Shown: positions 1 to 7,900, counted from the stretch's first letter. The stretch: DNA of 15,477 nt from JAGVXD01 sp964554415 (GCA_964554415.1 CAZKON010000021.1:1-15477), one strand, 5' to 3'. Notes: generated by a model not told the origin, from the letters alone. Numbers and translations: made by a program.

Positions 1-134
1 AATTCCTGAATGCCATCGAGAATGCGAACGCAGAGCATTCTCGAGGTTTGGATGCTCGGGGAGCAACTCCACCTTAAAACCTCGAGAACTGCTGTTCTCG
101 ACGGCCGTCAAAAACCGAAGGTTTTTGAGGGGTG
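1..134. repeat. Hairpin-rich direct repeat, copy 1
   Basis: This 134-bp block is identical to 173-306, giving a 172-bp period. Copy 1 starts at the window edge, so it may extend further left and there may be more copies. Inside it are three perfect stem-loops: 16-25 with 35-44 (stem starts TCGAG, 9-nt loop), 82-89 with 94-101 (4-nt loop TGCT) and 108-116 with 120-128 (loop GAA). An alternative pairing joins 41-49 with 77-85. GACGGC (100-105) links the second and third hairpins. A TATA-like CTTAAAAC lies at 73-80. No protein of this block is credible; the ORFs crossing it simply repeat with the DNA. Confidence 0.93.
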
Positions 135-159
135 CGGTTTGGGGAGGCGCTCGTTTCAT

Positions 160-180
160 CAGGAATTCTGTGAATTCCTG
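160..180. repeat. Perfect palindrome at the repeat junction
   Basis: The arms 160-168 (CAGGAATTC) and 172-180 are exact reverse complements around a 3-nt TGT loop. The right arm enters the start of repeat copy 2, and the left arm belongs to the 38-bp spacer between the two copies. It may mark the unit boundary of the repeat. The same arm sequence cannot be checked upstream of copy 1 because the window begins there. Confidence 0.8.
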
Positions 181-306
181 AATGCCATCGAGAATGCGAA
201 CGCAGAGCATTCTCGAGGTTTGGATGCTCGGGGAGCAACTCCACCTTAAAACCTCGAGAACTGCTGTTCTCGACGGCCGTCAAAAACCGAAGGTTTTTGA
301 GGGGTG
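173..306. repeat. Hairpin-rich direct repeat, copy 2
   Basis: This is the second identical 134-bp copy; identity with copy 1 ends at 306 (G at 307 against C at 135). The same three hairpins lie at 188-197/207-216, 254-261/266-273 and 280-288/292-300, with GACGGC at 272-277. Perfect identity between copies implies a recent duplication or gene conversion. Its right end abuts the coding sequence of a HepT-like fragment, so the element appears to have inserted into, or recombined with, that gene. Confidence 0.93.
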
Positions 307-515
307 GAGTTTTCTGGAGGCTCCCCGACATAAACAAAGAGCAAGCGAATGCACTAAACGAAATAATAGAAAAAAGAAACGTCATAGCGCATTTTTACGG
401 TGACGTTTCCTCAAGTGATATTCTCTTGCTTTTAAAGAAACTGCCTACTGTTGAGCAATTCCTCAAAACAATCAAGAAAAGAATTCAGCAAACAAACAAC
501 ACGAATGAGAAATAA
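297..515 (+). pseudogene. HepT-like (DUF86/HEPN) toxin, C-terminal remnant
   Basis: About 62 residues from 'LPDINKEQ' onward resemble the C-terminal half of HepT/DUF86 HEPN ribonucleases. The key motif RNVIAHFY (375-398) matches the RX4HXY active site of HepT exactly, followed by a helix of the 'LPTVEQFLKTI' type. Family members are roughly 110-145 aa, so the N-terminal helices are missing. The frame is open back to 174, but upstream of about 316 it only translates the hairpin repeat. The sole start near the domain is a TTG at 297 inside the repeat, with no convincing promoter at the right distance. I therefore read it as a gene truncated by the repeat element. In intact systems HepT is neutralised by an MntA nucleotidyltransferase; none is adjacent here. 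A functional short product is possible but unlikely. Confidence 0.62.
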
Positions 516-518
516 AAA
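510..518 (+). promoter_or_regulatory. TATA-like box of the 540 ORF
   Basis: AAATAAAAA is centred about 25 nt upstream of the ATG at 540. That is the same spacing as the clearer TATA boxes elsewhere in this window and would give a leaderless transcript. The match is purely A-rich and weaker than the others. Confidence 0.4.
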
Positions 519-539
519 CAAAACTTCCCAAAGAAAAGT

Positions 540-866
540 ATGAAGCGTGCCCCTTCAGAGTACGATTTCATCAAAATAAGCCATCCTCTGTCTTCTTGGG
601 TATTGCAACAAAGAATAGAAAAAGTTCTGGATGCTCTTGGCTTCGAATTTCTGCGTAGGGAAAACGATGATTCTTTTGTTTATCAATTTCCAGACAAGGG
701 TGCATTAAAAGCAAATTACAGACATATGCTCTATGAAGAACCAGAGCTAGGGAAAGTAGAAGCAGACTGCCTCATCTATTACGACGGTCTTGATAGCAGG
801 ATTCTGCAGCAATTTAGACAGAAATTAGAAGAAGAATTTTCCGAAGAGGTTGTTCGCGCGGTATGA
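540..866 (+). CDS. Hypothetical 108-aa protein
   Basis: I do not recognise the family. The product is soluble, with no signal peptide or membrane segment. The N-terminal part (SHPLSSWVLQQRIEKVLDALGFEFLRR) looks like an amphipathic helix leading to a strand. A middle strand pair follows ('DSFVYQFPD', 'EADCLIYYDG'), then a charged C-terminal helix (LEEEFSEEVV). It has a single Cys. It starts 24 nt after the stop of the HepT remnant, with its own TATA-like box and no Shine-Dalgarno sequence. It ends 7 nt before the stop of the convergent proS. Codon use looks like the neighbours. Being real rather than chance is supported by the promoter spacing, the even composition and the tight fit between neighbours. 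Confidence 0.6.
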   Translation: MKRAPSEYDFIKISHPLSSWVLQQRIEKVLDALGFEFLRRENDDSFVYQFPDKGALKANYRHMLYEEPELGKVEADCLIYYDGLDSRILQQFRQKLEEEFSEEVVRAV

Positions 867-873
867 CAAAAAG

Positions 874-2340
874 TCAGTAAGCCTTAGCAAATAACATCAC
901 TGTTTTCGTCTTCTTTCCTGTCTGTATGCAATTTCCTTCTTGAACGCTCTCCTCTACAATACGCGATGTCGCACCCCCAGTGGCATCTTTCACCAACGCT
1001 TCAGCATCAGGCTCGTCAACAAGATAAGCCCGCACCATCTTTCCTTCGGAAATTTTCTCCTTGAGTTCTTTCAGTGTTTTTGCACTGTCAATTCTTGCAT
1101 CTAAGAACTTCTTTGCCTTCATAAACAACCCATTCTGCATCTCCTCAAGTGCTTTAGTCACGGCTTTCTCTACATCATTCTCTACAACGTTTTCTTTCTT
1201 GCCTGTGTCTCTGCGAACAAGAGTTACTTGCTTCTTCTCCAAATCTTTCGGCCCTATTTCAATCCGCAGTGGAATGCCTTTCATTTCCCATTCACTGAAT
1301 TTCCATCCAGGTGAATATTCACGTTCATCAACAAAAGCTCCAAACGCAGAAAGCTTCTTCTCAATTTCTCGCGCTTTCTTCATAATCTGCTCTTTCTGTT
1401 TGTCAAACACAATCGGCACAACCACTGCCTTCTGCGTCGCAACTCTCGGAGGGATTACAAGACCTTTATCATCGCTATGCATCATGATTAACGCGCCAAT
1501 AAGCCGCGTTGAGAATCCCCACGAAGTCTGCCAAGGCACATGCTCCTGCTCATCTTTCCCTTTGAAGCGAATGCCGAACATAGTAGCAAATCCCTGACCA
1601 AGATTATGGCTTGTTCCGCATTGCAATGCCTTCCCATCAGGCATTAATGCCTCAATAGTCATAGTCTTCTTCGCTCCGGCAAACGTTTCTGCTTTGGATT
1701 TTCGCCCAAGCAGGACAGGAATCGCCAGTATCTCTTCGCACAATTTCTTATATTCTTGAATTATTTCCATCATATTTTCCTCAGCTCCTTCTTCAGTTGT
1801 AAAAACGCAATGTCCTTCTTGCCAGAGAAATTCCCGCGTGCGAATAAATGGTTTGCATTGTTTCACTTCCCATCTTAAAATATTTGCCCATTGATTTATC
1901 TTCAACGGTAAATCTCTCCAACTGCGAATCCATTTCGCGTATGAATCATACATAATGGTCTCGGAAGTCGGTCTTATCGCCAGTCTCTCTCCTTCATCCT
2001 TCCCTTCAAGATAAGCCAGTTCAGGAGCAAATCCTTTTGCATGCTCTGCTTCGCGTTTAAAGAAAGATTCAGGGATCAACAAAGGAAAATACGCATTCTC
2101 AATCCCTTTTTTCTTCAAAACTTCGTTAAAATGCTCCTGTATTTTTTCCCAGACTGCATACGCTCGCGGCCTGACAACCATAAACCCACGAATAGGCGCA
2201 TAATCAGCCAATTCCGCCTTCTGCACAATCTGTGTGTACCACTCAGAAAAATCCTCTTGCTTCTTCACAGTCAAGCCCTTTGTATCTTTTTCCTCTGCCT
2301 GTTTGCGTTTGCTCTCTTTCTCTTCTTTCTTAACGACCAT
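874..2340 (-). CDS. proS: Prolyl-tRNA synthetase (archaeal/eukaryal type)
   Basis: Charges tRNA-Pro with proline in the cytosol (class II aminoacyl-tRNA synthetase). The length of about 488 aa and the absence of the bacterial editing insertion identify the archaeal/eukaryal form. Counting from the ATG at 2346: a charged Lys/Glu tail (1-30), the TSE proline-pocket loop (127-129), motif 2 (158-179, RTREFLWQEGH), motif 3 (WGFSTRLIGAL, about 276-286), the anticodon-binding domain (about 300-400), and a C-terminal domain ending in FAKAY. I chose the ATG at 2340 because the TATA box is centred 26 nt upstream of it but only 20 nt from the ATG at 2346. The C-terminal domain normally binds zinc through four Cys; only one (C473) remains here. 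The gene lies 51 bp downstream of the tRNA-Arg gene on the same strand, with its own promoter and the tRNA terminator between. Confidence 0.97.
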   Translation of the reverse strand: MVVKKEEKESKRKQAEEKDTKGLTVKKQEDFSEWYTQIVQKAELADYAPIRGFMVVRPRAYAVWEKIQEHFNEVLKKKGIENAYFPLLIPESFFKREAEHAKGFAPELAYLEGKDEGERLAIRPTSETIMYDSYAKWIRSWRDLPLKINQWANILRWEVKQCKPFIRTREFLWQEGHCVFTTEEGAEENMMEIIQEYKKLCEEILAIPVLLGRKSKAETFAGAKKTMTIEALMPDGKALQCGTSHNLGQGFATMFGIRFKGKDEQEHVPWQTSWGFSTRLIGALIMMHSDDKGLVIPPRVATQKAVVVPIVFDKQKEQIMKKAREIEKKLSAFGAFVDEREYSPGWKFSEWEMKGIPLRIEIGPKDLEKKQVTLVRRDTGKKENVVENDVEKAVTKALEEMQNGLFMKAKKFLDARIDSAKTLKELKEKISEGKMVRAYLVDEPDAEALVKDATGGATSRIVEESVQEGNCIQTGKKTKTVMLFAKAY

Positions 2341-2361
2341 TATCACTCAATAAGAATAAGG

Positions 2362-2370
2362 TTTATTAAA
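2362..2370 (-). promoter_or_regulatory. TATA box of proS
   Basis: TTTAATAAA on the minus strand is centred at 2366. This is 26 nt before the ATG at 2340, so the transcript would be leaderless from that codon; the in-frame ATG at 2346 would lie upstream of the expected start site. Confidence 0.65.
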
Positions 2371-2383
2371 GCTTGCCTTTTCC

Positions 2384-2391
2384 AAAAAAAA
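2384..2391 (-). terminator. Oligo-T terminator of tRNA-Arg
   Basis: A run of eight T on the minus strand starts directly after the tRNA discriminator base. Archaeal RNA polymerase terminates at such U-runs without needing a hairpin. No CCA is encoded between, so CCA is added after transcription. Confidence 0.75.
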
Positions 2392-2463
2392 CGGGCCCAC
2401 GAGGAATCGAACCCCGGTTACCGCGTCCGAAGCGCGACGTTCTGTCCACTAAACTATGGGCCC
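2392..2463 (-). tRNA. tRNA-Arg, anticodon UCG
   Basis: A complete 72-nt cloverleaf is visible on the minus strand. The 7-bp acceptor stem is GGGCCCA/TGGGCCC (2457-2463 with 2393-2399) and the discriminator base is G. The D arm is GTTT/GAAC with loop AGTGGACA. The anticodon stem is TCGCG/CGCGG with loop CTTCGGA, so positions 34-36 are TCG and read CGA (Arg). The variable loop is 4 nt, and the T arm is CGGGG/CCTCG with loop TTCGATT. There is no intron and no encoded CCA. A/T-rich sequence around 2486-2496 could be its TATA element. Confidence 0.95.
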
Positions 2464-2550
2464 TTACTTAAATATGCATTAAGGGGTTTTTTAATGCTTT
2501 GTATCTTACTATAGAGGACTTTGAGCTATTGACAAACAACAAAGAAAACC

Positions 2551-2560
2551 TCTTAAACCT
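2551..2560 (+). promoter_or_regulatory. TATA box of the permease gene
   Basis: CTTAAACCT is centred 25 nt before the ATG at 2580, implying a leaderless mRNA. There is no Shine-Dalgarno sequence between box and start. Confidence 0.6.
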
Positions 2561-2579
2561 TATCTGCCTCTAAAATATT

Positions 2580-3710
2580 ATGAACGCATTCAGCCCGACA
2601 ACAACCGCTACTGCCTTGCTCACAGGGACCGTAGTCGGCGCAGGCTTTCTTGGTATCCCCTATGTCACAGCGCGCTCAGGTTTTCTTTCAGGATTGCTGC
2701 ATATCATCGTTATCGGTGTCTCAGTTTGCATCCTCATGCTCTACCTTGCCGAGATTGCACTACGCACAAAAAAGAATCATCAGCTTCCTGGATATGCTGA
2801 AAAGTATCTCGGAAGTTCTGGAAGAATGCTCATGCTTATCTCAACTATTGGAGGAATTTACGCAGCCCTTATGGCTTATCTTATTGGTGAGGGGCAATCG
2901 CTCAGCCATATCATAACAGGCACATCACAGCACACAGTAGTTGCACTGCTTGGGGTCTGGATTATTTTCGCTTACATAACGCACCGTCGCGCCTCAGTCG
3001 GCAAAAGCGAAGTTTTCGGCGTTTCTCTCATGCTTCTCATCATGCTAATAATTATCGTGATTGAAGCTCCGAATATTCAAATAGAAAATCTTACTACATT
3101 CTCAGCTTCAAATGCGTTGCTTCCATTCGGTGTCATTCTCTTCGCCTTTCTCGGCTTCTCAGCGATTCCAGAAATGAAAATTCTTCTATCAAAATACCCT
3201 AAAAAGATGAAAAGCTCGATAATCTTCTCATATCTATGCGTAGGTATTCTCTATGCAGCATTCACTGCAGTAGTCGTAGGAAAGTATGAACTACAAACTC
3301 CAGAAATTGCAACACTTGCACTGGGAAAGATATTTATCATCTTAAGCATCATCACACTCTCAACAGCATATCTTGCCCTTACTCTAGCTCTTATCGACAC
3401 TCTTGTCTTAGACTGTTCCCTAACAAGAAAGAAAGCATGGTTGCTCTCCAATCTGGTGCCTCTCGCTCTCGTCCTGCTCCTCGCCTCCTTCAATAAAGCA
3501 AAATTCATACTTATAATAAGCATTGGTGGCATCTTGTCAGGGACTCTCACCGCTCTTCTCGTTCTCGCAATGCTACCTCGCGCCAGACGCTCCGGAGATT
3601 TCAAATCAAAAGATAAAATCCAAGCCCCCTACTCCAAATGGCTTGCATGGCTGCTCGCCTTGTTATTTATCGGAGGCGCACTCGCTGAGCTGTTTTTTCT
3701 CCGTATCTGA
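2580..3710 (+). CDS. Amino-acid permease (Trp/Tyr permease-like, APC superfamily)
   Basis: A 376-aa integral membrane protein with about 11 predicted membrane helices: roughly 10-30, 36-58, 82-104, 118-134, 145-161, 177-198, 212-233, 245-270, 285-302, 308-332 and 354-373. The first helix has the APC-type unwound motif GTVVGAGFLGIPY, which forms the substrate and ion site in this superfamily. Helix 6 ends in 'LGFSAIPEMK', also typical. Overall it resembles archaeal permeases of the aromatic amino-acid permease branch, importing an amino acid by ion symport. The substrate cannot be read from the sequence. It is monocistronic, with its own TATA box, and converges on the next gene with a 7-bp gap. 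Confidence 0.82.
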   Translation: MNAFSPTTTATALLTGTVVGAGFLGIPYVTARSGFLSGLLHIIVIGVSVCILMLYLAEIALRTKKNHQLPGYAEKYLGSSGRMLMLISTIGGIYAALMAYLIGEGQSLSHIITGTSQHTVVALLGVWIIFAYITHRRASVGKSEVFGVSLMLLIMLIIIVIEAPNIQIENLTTFSASNALLPFGVILFAFLGFSAIPEMKILLSKYPKKMKSSIIFSYLCVGILYAAFTAVVVGKYELQTPEIATLALGKIFIILSIITLSTAYLALTLALIDTLVLDCSLTRKKAWLLSNLVPLALVLLLASFNKAKFILIISIGGILSGTLTALLVLAMLPRARRSGDFKSKDKIQAPYSKWLAWLLALLFIGGALAELFFLRI

Positions 3711-3717
3711 AAGAATT

Positions 3718-4056
3718 CTACTCTGCCGCAAACGCCTGTTTCACACTAATGAAATTTCCTCTGGTGTTTTGATACCCTAACTGCTGCTCTTCTCCAGCAT
3801 TCTTATAAAATCCCAGCGTCCACTTCTCGCCTTGCCTTTCAATCATTGTCGGTAAAGTCATGCACTCATCTTCATTGCATAATCCTATGAATCCAGAAGA
3901 ATTAGACAACAGCTCACCATCGCCAGAATCAATAGTGCTCTTCTGCCCATCTATTGCTCTTCCAGTCAAAACACCAATCCAAAGCGCCCATAACAACAAT
4001 CCAATAATCACAAGAAAAAAAGCTAAAACACCTAAAGAAACAGGATTTCTTCTCAT
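3718..4056 (-). CDS. Small single-pass membrane-anchored protein, unknown function
   Basis: This 112-aa product has an N-terminal positive patch (MRRNP), one membrane helix (about 8-30) and then an outward-facing domain of about 80 residues. That domain has a Cys pair (GLCNEDEC) that could form a disulphide, and a Trp/Tyr-rich end (KWTLGFYKN, QLGYQNTRG). I chose the ATG at 4056 rather than the upstream one at 4098, because a strong TATA box lies 26 nt before 4056 and the longer form would start upstream of that box. The segment just after the helix reads LTGRAIDG, close to LTGNVIEEG at the same place in the large protein at 4927-8568. No family is recognised. Confidence 0.72.
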   Translation of the reverse strand: MRRNPVSLGVLAFFLVIIGLLLWALWIGVLTGRAIDGQKSTIDSGDGELLSNSSGFIGLCNEDECMTLPTMIERQGEKWTLGFYKNAGEEQQLGYQNTRGNFISVKQAFAAE

Positions 4057-4077
4057 CTTCTTTCCACTCCTGAGAGA

Positions 4078-4086
4078 TATATAAAA
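4078..4086 (-). promoter_or_regulatory. TATA box of the small membrane protein gene
   Basis: TTTTATATA on the minus strand is centred 26 nt before the ATG at 4056. It forms half of a divergent promoter region with the box at 4122-4129. Confidence 0.7.
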
Positions 4087-4121
4087 TTCAACAACCACTT
4101 AAAAGTAATAATTAAGAAAGG

Positions 4122-4129
4122 TTTAAAAG
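4122..4129 (+). promoter_or_regulatory. TATA box of the phosphoesterase-like gene
   Basis: TTTAAAAG is centred about 26 nt before the ATG at 4151. A leaderless transcript is expected, and no Shine-Dalgarno sequence is present. Confidence 0.65.
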
Positions 4130-4150
4130 CGACTCGTTGTTTGCAGAAAT

Positions 4151-4930
4151 ATGATAATACCTATATTTGGAAGAATCTATGGAAATATTGAAGGTCTTTT
4201 TAACACCTTGCAATATTTGCAGAAAAATACTGGAAATGCCTTCCATTCAGTCCTTCAGCTTGGAGATATGGGGTATGTTAAAGAAAAAGAACGTTTAGAG
4301 AAGATGCAACAACATGAACCTCGGCTGATTGACGGGACACAGCGCTTCCTAACAAATTCTGAACTTTATAATAGATATTTTATAAATGCGGTAGGAGAAG
4401 AAAAGCTGAATTGCAAGGTTACATTTATAGAAGGTTTTAACGATGACCATACTCTTCTACAATCATTACGAGGGTTACATCCGGTAAGCAGCGTATGTGC
4501 AGACTCGTATAGAGTGCTCCAGTTTCTCCCAACAGGTGAAGGAATAGCTTATTACATAGACCAGGCACGTGAGGCGCATGTTGAAGCATTTGGCTACAAT
4601 GCAGGAACCGCCAGAGAAATAGAAAAAGATTTGCCCCCGACGGCAGACGTACTTATTTCCTATGGAGAATTTAACACAAATAAAGAAGCGAAGAATAGTT
4701 GCGAAAAACGCTGTAAAGAGAAAGGTATTGCCATGCATTTGTATGGCACTCCAAATAGCTCTTCATCTCCCGCAAGTCCTTCTGTTTTACTACCCACATT
4801 TGCTCTAAGTGCTATGCCTACTTCTTTGCGCCCATATGAAGAAAATAAAGATTTTTTTGGTTGCATTCAAATAGATACAGAAGAAAATTACACATTTATT
4901 TCAGGAAAAGATTTTCTTGCAAAACATTAA
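4151..4930 (+). CDS. Degenerate calcineurin-like metallophosphoesterase
   Basis: The 259-aa product follows the order of metallophosphoesterase (calcineurin-like) motifs but with most metal ligands replaced. Motif I, usually GDxHGN, is FGRIYGN (6-12), so the Asp and His are Arg and Tyr. Motif II keeps LGDMG (D39). Motif III, usually GNH(D/E), is GFNDD (95-99). The fourth region, usually ending in a His, reads VLISYGEF (about 167-174). The final GHxH is replaced by YGTP (198-201). The hydrophobic strand pattern before each motif is kept. It is therefore probably a catalytically inactive or strongly altered member acting by binding, which is inference. It has no signal peptide. Its stop codon overlaps the stop of the convergent 1213-aa gene by 4 nt. 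A ligand set of a different kind cannot be excluded without a structure. Confidence 0.55.
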   Translation: MIIPIFGRIYGNIEGLFNTLQYLQKNTGNAFHSVLQLGDMGYVKEKERLEKMQQHEPRLIDGTQRFLTNSELYNRYFINAVGEEKLNCKVTFIEGFNDDHTLLQSLRGLHPVSSVCADSYRVLQFLPTGEGIAYYIDQAREAHVEAFGYNAGTAREIEKDLPPTADVLISYGEFNTNKEAKNSCEKRCKEKGIAMHLYGTPNSSSSPASPSVLLPTFALSAMPTSLRPYEENKDFFGCIQIDTEENYTFISGKDFLAKH

Positions 4931-7900
4931 AGAGGATAATCGAACAGTTCCTTTAGTTCCAGACCATCGGGCAGAGAAATATCTCCACGAATTTTAAGAC
5001 CTTGTAACCCTTCAACACGGATGATACGGTATCCACGCAATTCAGGAGCAATAGACTCATGTACTGCACGAATCATTTCACTCAAACGCGCCCCATCCAA
5101 AACAATATCGCGTGAAATCTGCGCACCGCTCATGCTTGAACTAATATCAAAAGCAACTACCTTTCCGCTCGAATCACGAGTAAACTGAAATCCCTCTGAA
5201 TTCAAAAGATTCTCATCACTATACACTTTAGAAGGGCGTTTCCTATCTTCATTCAATGCACGCGCAGTAAGTTCGTTGTCATCAGCTTTCGCAATCATGC
5301 TTTTATCTTCTATAATTTTGCCTCTTTTTCTAAACCCTTCTGCCTCTTTGCGTAGCAGCTCAGCAAGTGCATCCTGATGATGAATGTCGCGAGGTCCAAT
5401 ATTTCCTTCATCCCAAAAGCGCACATGATAACTCCCAAATTCGTCACGATATACAACACCCTTTGCGCCATATAATCTTTTCTCTGTATCATACACTGAC
5501 TTGAAAATATCATCAATAGTATGAGGTGTAATCTTCGCCGCAGCAGTTGCAGAGCTGCCTACAAGAGTATCCTGTCTCTGTATCTTAAACAGCTGTTCCC
5601 GCGGCTCCTCAATCAGCTGCTCAAGAGTGCGTATACTCCGCTCCCCGTTGCTTCCCCTCCCAACCGCAAGAGTCCCGTCTACCAGTTTAGAAACTACCAG
5701 CACGCCATCTGCTGTCTGCGCAGGAACATTTTTATCAAACATCTTTACTGTTGCAGAAGGATTGTTTGCCGCCCGCGACAGCTTATTAACTGCTTCTCGT
5801 GCAGAAATGCCTTGGGGTGTCAAAGACGTTCCTTGTTGTTCAGAGACAACTTCTGCCTTCTCCATAGCTCTCCCCACCACCGCTTTCTGCCCCGCAGTCA
5901 GCTTATCCCGATACGGCGTGAGTTGCCCGACAAGTATTGCCCGCGCGCGTGAAATCGCCTCGGCAGTGATTCCTGTTGGGATTCCATGCTGCTCGACAAG
6001 CTCAAGATGAAGTAAAGCATCAGTTTTATCGGTCTGACTCGCAAGATCAGCAGGATTACTTATCAAGGCGTGTCGCGTCTCAAGATTAAGAGATCGCAAA
6101 AAAGAAAATTCCCCGTTATCAAGAAGTAGAATATTTGGATCAGGATGATTATAGTGATCGCCCAAAAATCTAAAAACTCCAAAAAGAAAATCTTCGCTAG
6201 TTTGAGAATACTCTGGTACAAGAATATCTCGTGTATACCCTAATTTTGTTATCAAATCGCTCCCCTCGATTAATGCAATCGCTTCATCAACCGATTCAAC
6301 AGAAGTAATAAACGGAACCATATCACTACTTAAACTATCAACCTCGTGTAAAAATAAAATACGATTATTTGCACGGTCATACACGACAGGAATACGTTCG
6401 GCAAATCGCTCACGATTCCTTATGCCCCGCTCCTTAAAAGAAAGAGAAGGGGAATCTCCATAATACTGAAAAATACGATTATTCGTAATTACATGAATCG
6501 CTTCATGATATATACTTTCAAGTCTTGAAAGAAAATTAGAATCAATTTTTCCCTGAAAAGAAGAAGCCGATTGTAGGATTATTGCATTTGTTGAACGTGT
6601 GTAAAACCCTCCATCAGGGAGATCAGGATTAATATATACTAAAGTGCCTTGAGATTTCAGATATTCAAGCGCATCACGAAACTTCTGCTGGACATGGGGG
6701 AATGAAGAAAGTTTGTCAACAGATGCGCGCAATGTTTCAAAAGAAACCATATATTTAGAAGGATTAGCGTTTATTTCGTTAATTACTTTTTGGCGTTTTG
6801 TCTTACTTTGAATCGAAGTATCACATTCCCCACTACAAACAATATCCCTTTCCAACTCTCGCAAAGTATCCCCCTTCACAACCATCGGTCTTTTCGCCAA
6901 AACTTTGCGCATCTCCTCGTTTGCTGATTTAATAATCAATGCATTGTCGCTTGCTCCGACAATGCCTGCATCCTCGCCTACGCGCTGCATATACACCTGC
7001 GTCTCGGGAGCGTCAGGCGCGTGATACACTCGCTCGCCTGCCGCTTCCAATCCTTTTCCTAAAAGCGCAACATCCGTATCACTCGCAGATTTTTCAACAA
7101 GCACGCGCTCTGCTCTCTGTTTGCCGCCAAATTCAAACCATCCTCGTGGTTTCTCTCCAGTAATTAAAATTGTATTCGCATCAACGTCAGGCAGGACGGA
7201 GGGTAATTCTTTCCCGCGCACATACGGCAAGAAGAGCGAGCCATCAGAGGCGCGCATGATTCCATTGCTTTCGCTTTCCATGCCTGCAACATAGCGGCTC
7301 ATCGCTTCCCAGTCTCTAAACTCAAGAATCGGAATTGCTCTTCCTTGTGCGTCAAACATTGTCCGCTTCGAAGTTCCCAGCACCGCGCCTGTTCCAGAAT
7401 CATAATACACAAGTGCATCTCTATCGCTCACCCCTCCTGCTTCAGGCGCAATCACAGGTTCATAGTGCCCTGCTGTCCCTGCTCCTTTTGTCAAAGTCAC
7501 CCAGTAATTCTTCACAGTTGAGCTGCCATGTGCAACGCTAATACCTGCGCGCGTCGCCGCTGCAGCGCTCCCGCCAAGATGCGCAAGAGGTGAGAATTCT
7601 CCTGTAATCGTACCAAAGATAATGCCTGCACCGGGAGAATACTGCTCAGCAAGCATGGTTCCTCCCACACCAATCGCTGTCCCTTCAAAAGCACCGACAG
7701 CAATTAAACTATTCGGATGCCGTGCTGCAAACGCACCGACAGCGTTCCCTCCAGATCCAGACTTGCTTCCTCCGGAATCTTCTGGAGATCCTCCCCCCAC
7801 AGCAAACGATTTCCCCCCCATGCCAGCTTCTGAATTAGGCAACAGTTTTTTAGATTGAAATAAATCCTGCGCAGCAGAATTCTTCCCTGTAACGCGCGCA

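Noticed and set aside
1..306. CRISPR array
   Set aside because: Only two long identical units with a 38-bp spacer; the repeat is 134 bp and internally palindromic, unlike CRISPR repeats, and no cas gene is present.
10..403. ORFs of 73-103 aa across the repeat on both strands
   Set aside because: The two plus-strand proteins share an identical stretch only because the DNA repeats; the frames run through hairpins and have no promoter at the usual spacing.
297..515. Intact HepT gene starting at the TTG at 297
   Set aside because: The start lies inside the hairpin repeat, there is no TATA box about 25 nt upstream, and the product lacks the N-terminal half of the HEPN fold.
1061..1597. 178-aa plus-strand ORF opposite proS
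   Set aside because: Antisense shadow of an unmistakable prolyl-tRNA synthetase; Ser/Phe-rich, as expected from the reverse of Lys/Glu-rich codons.
2041..2514. 157-aa ORF running across the proS start and the tRNA
   Set aside because: It overlaps a tRNA gene and the coding start of proS on the other strand.
4927..4930. Overlap of two stop codons as a regulatory signal
   Set aside because: A 4-nt convergent overlap is ordinary in a compact archaeal genome and needs no special function.
5521..6010. Plus-strand ORFs of 127-143 aa opposite the large gene
   Set aside because: Antisense to a single 1213-codon open frame with a good promoter; no promoter or recognisable domain of their own.
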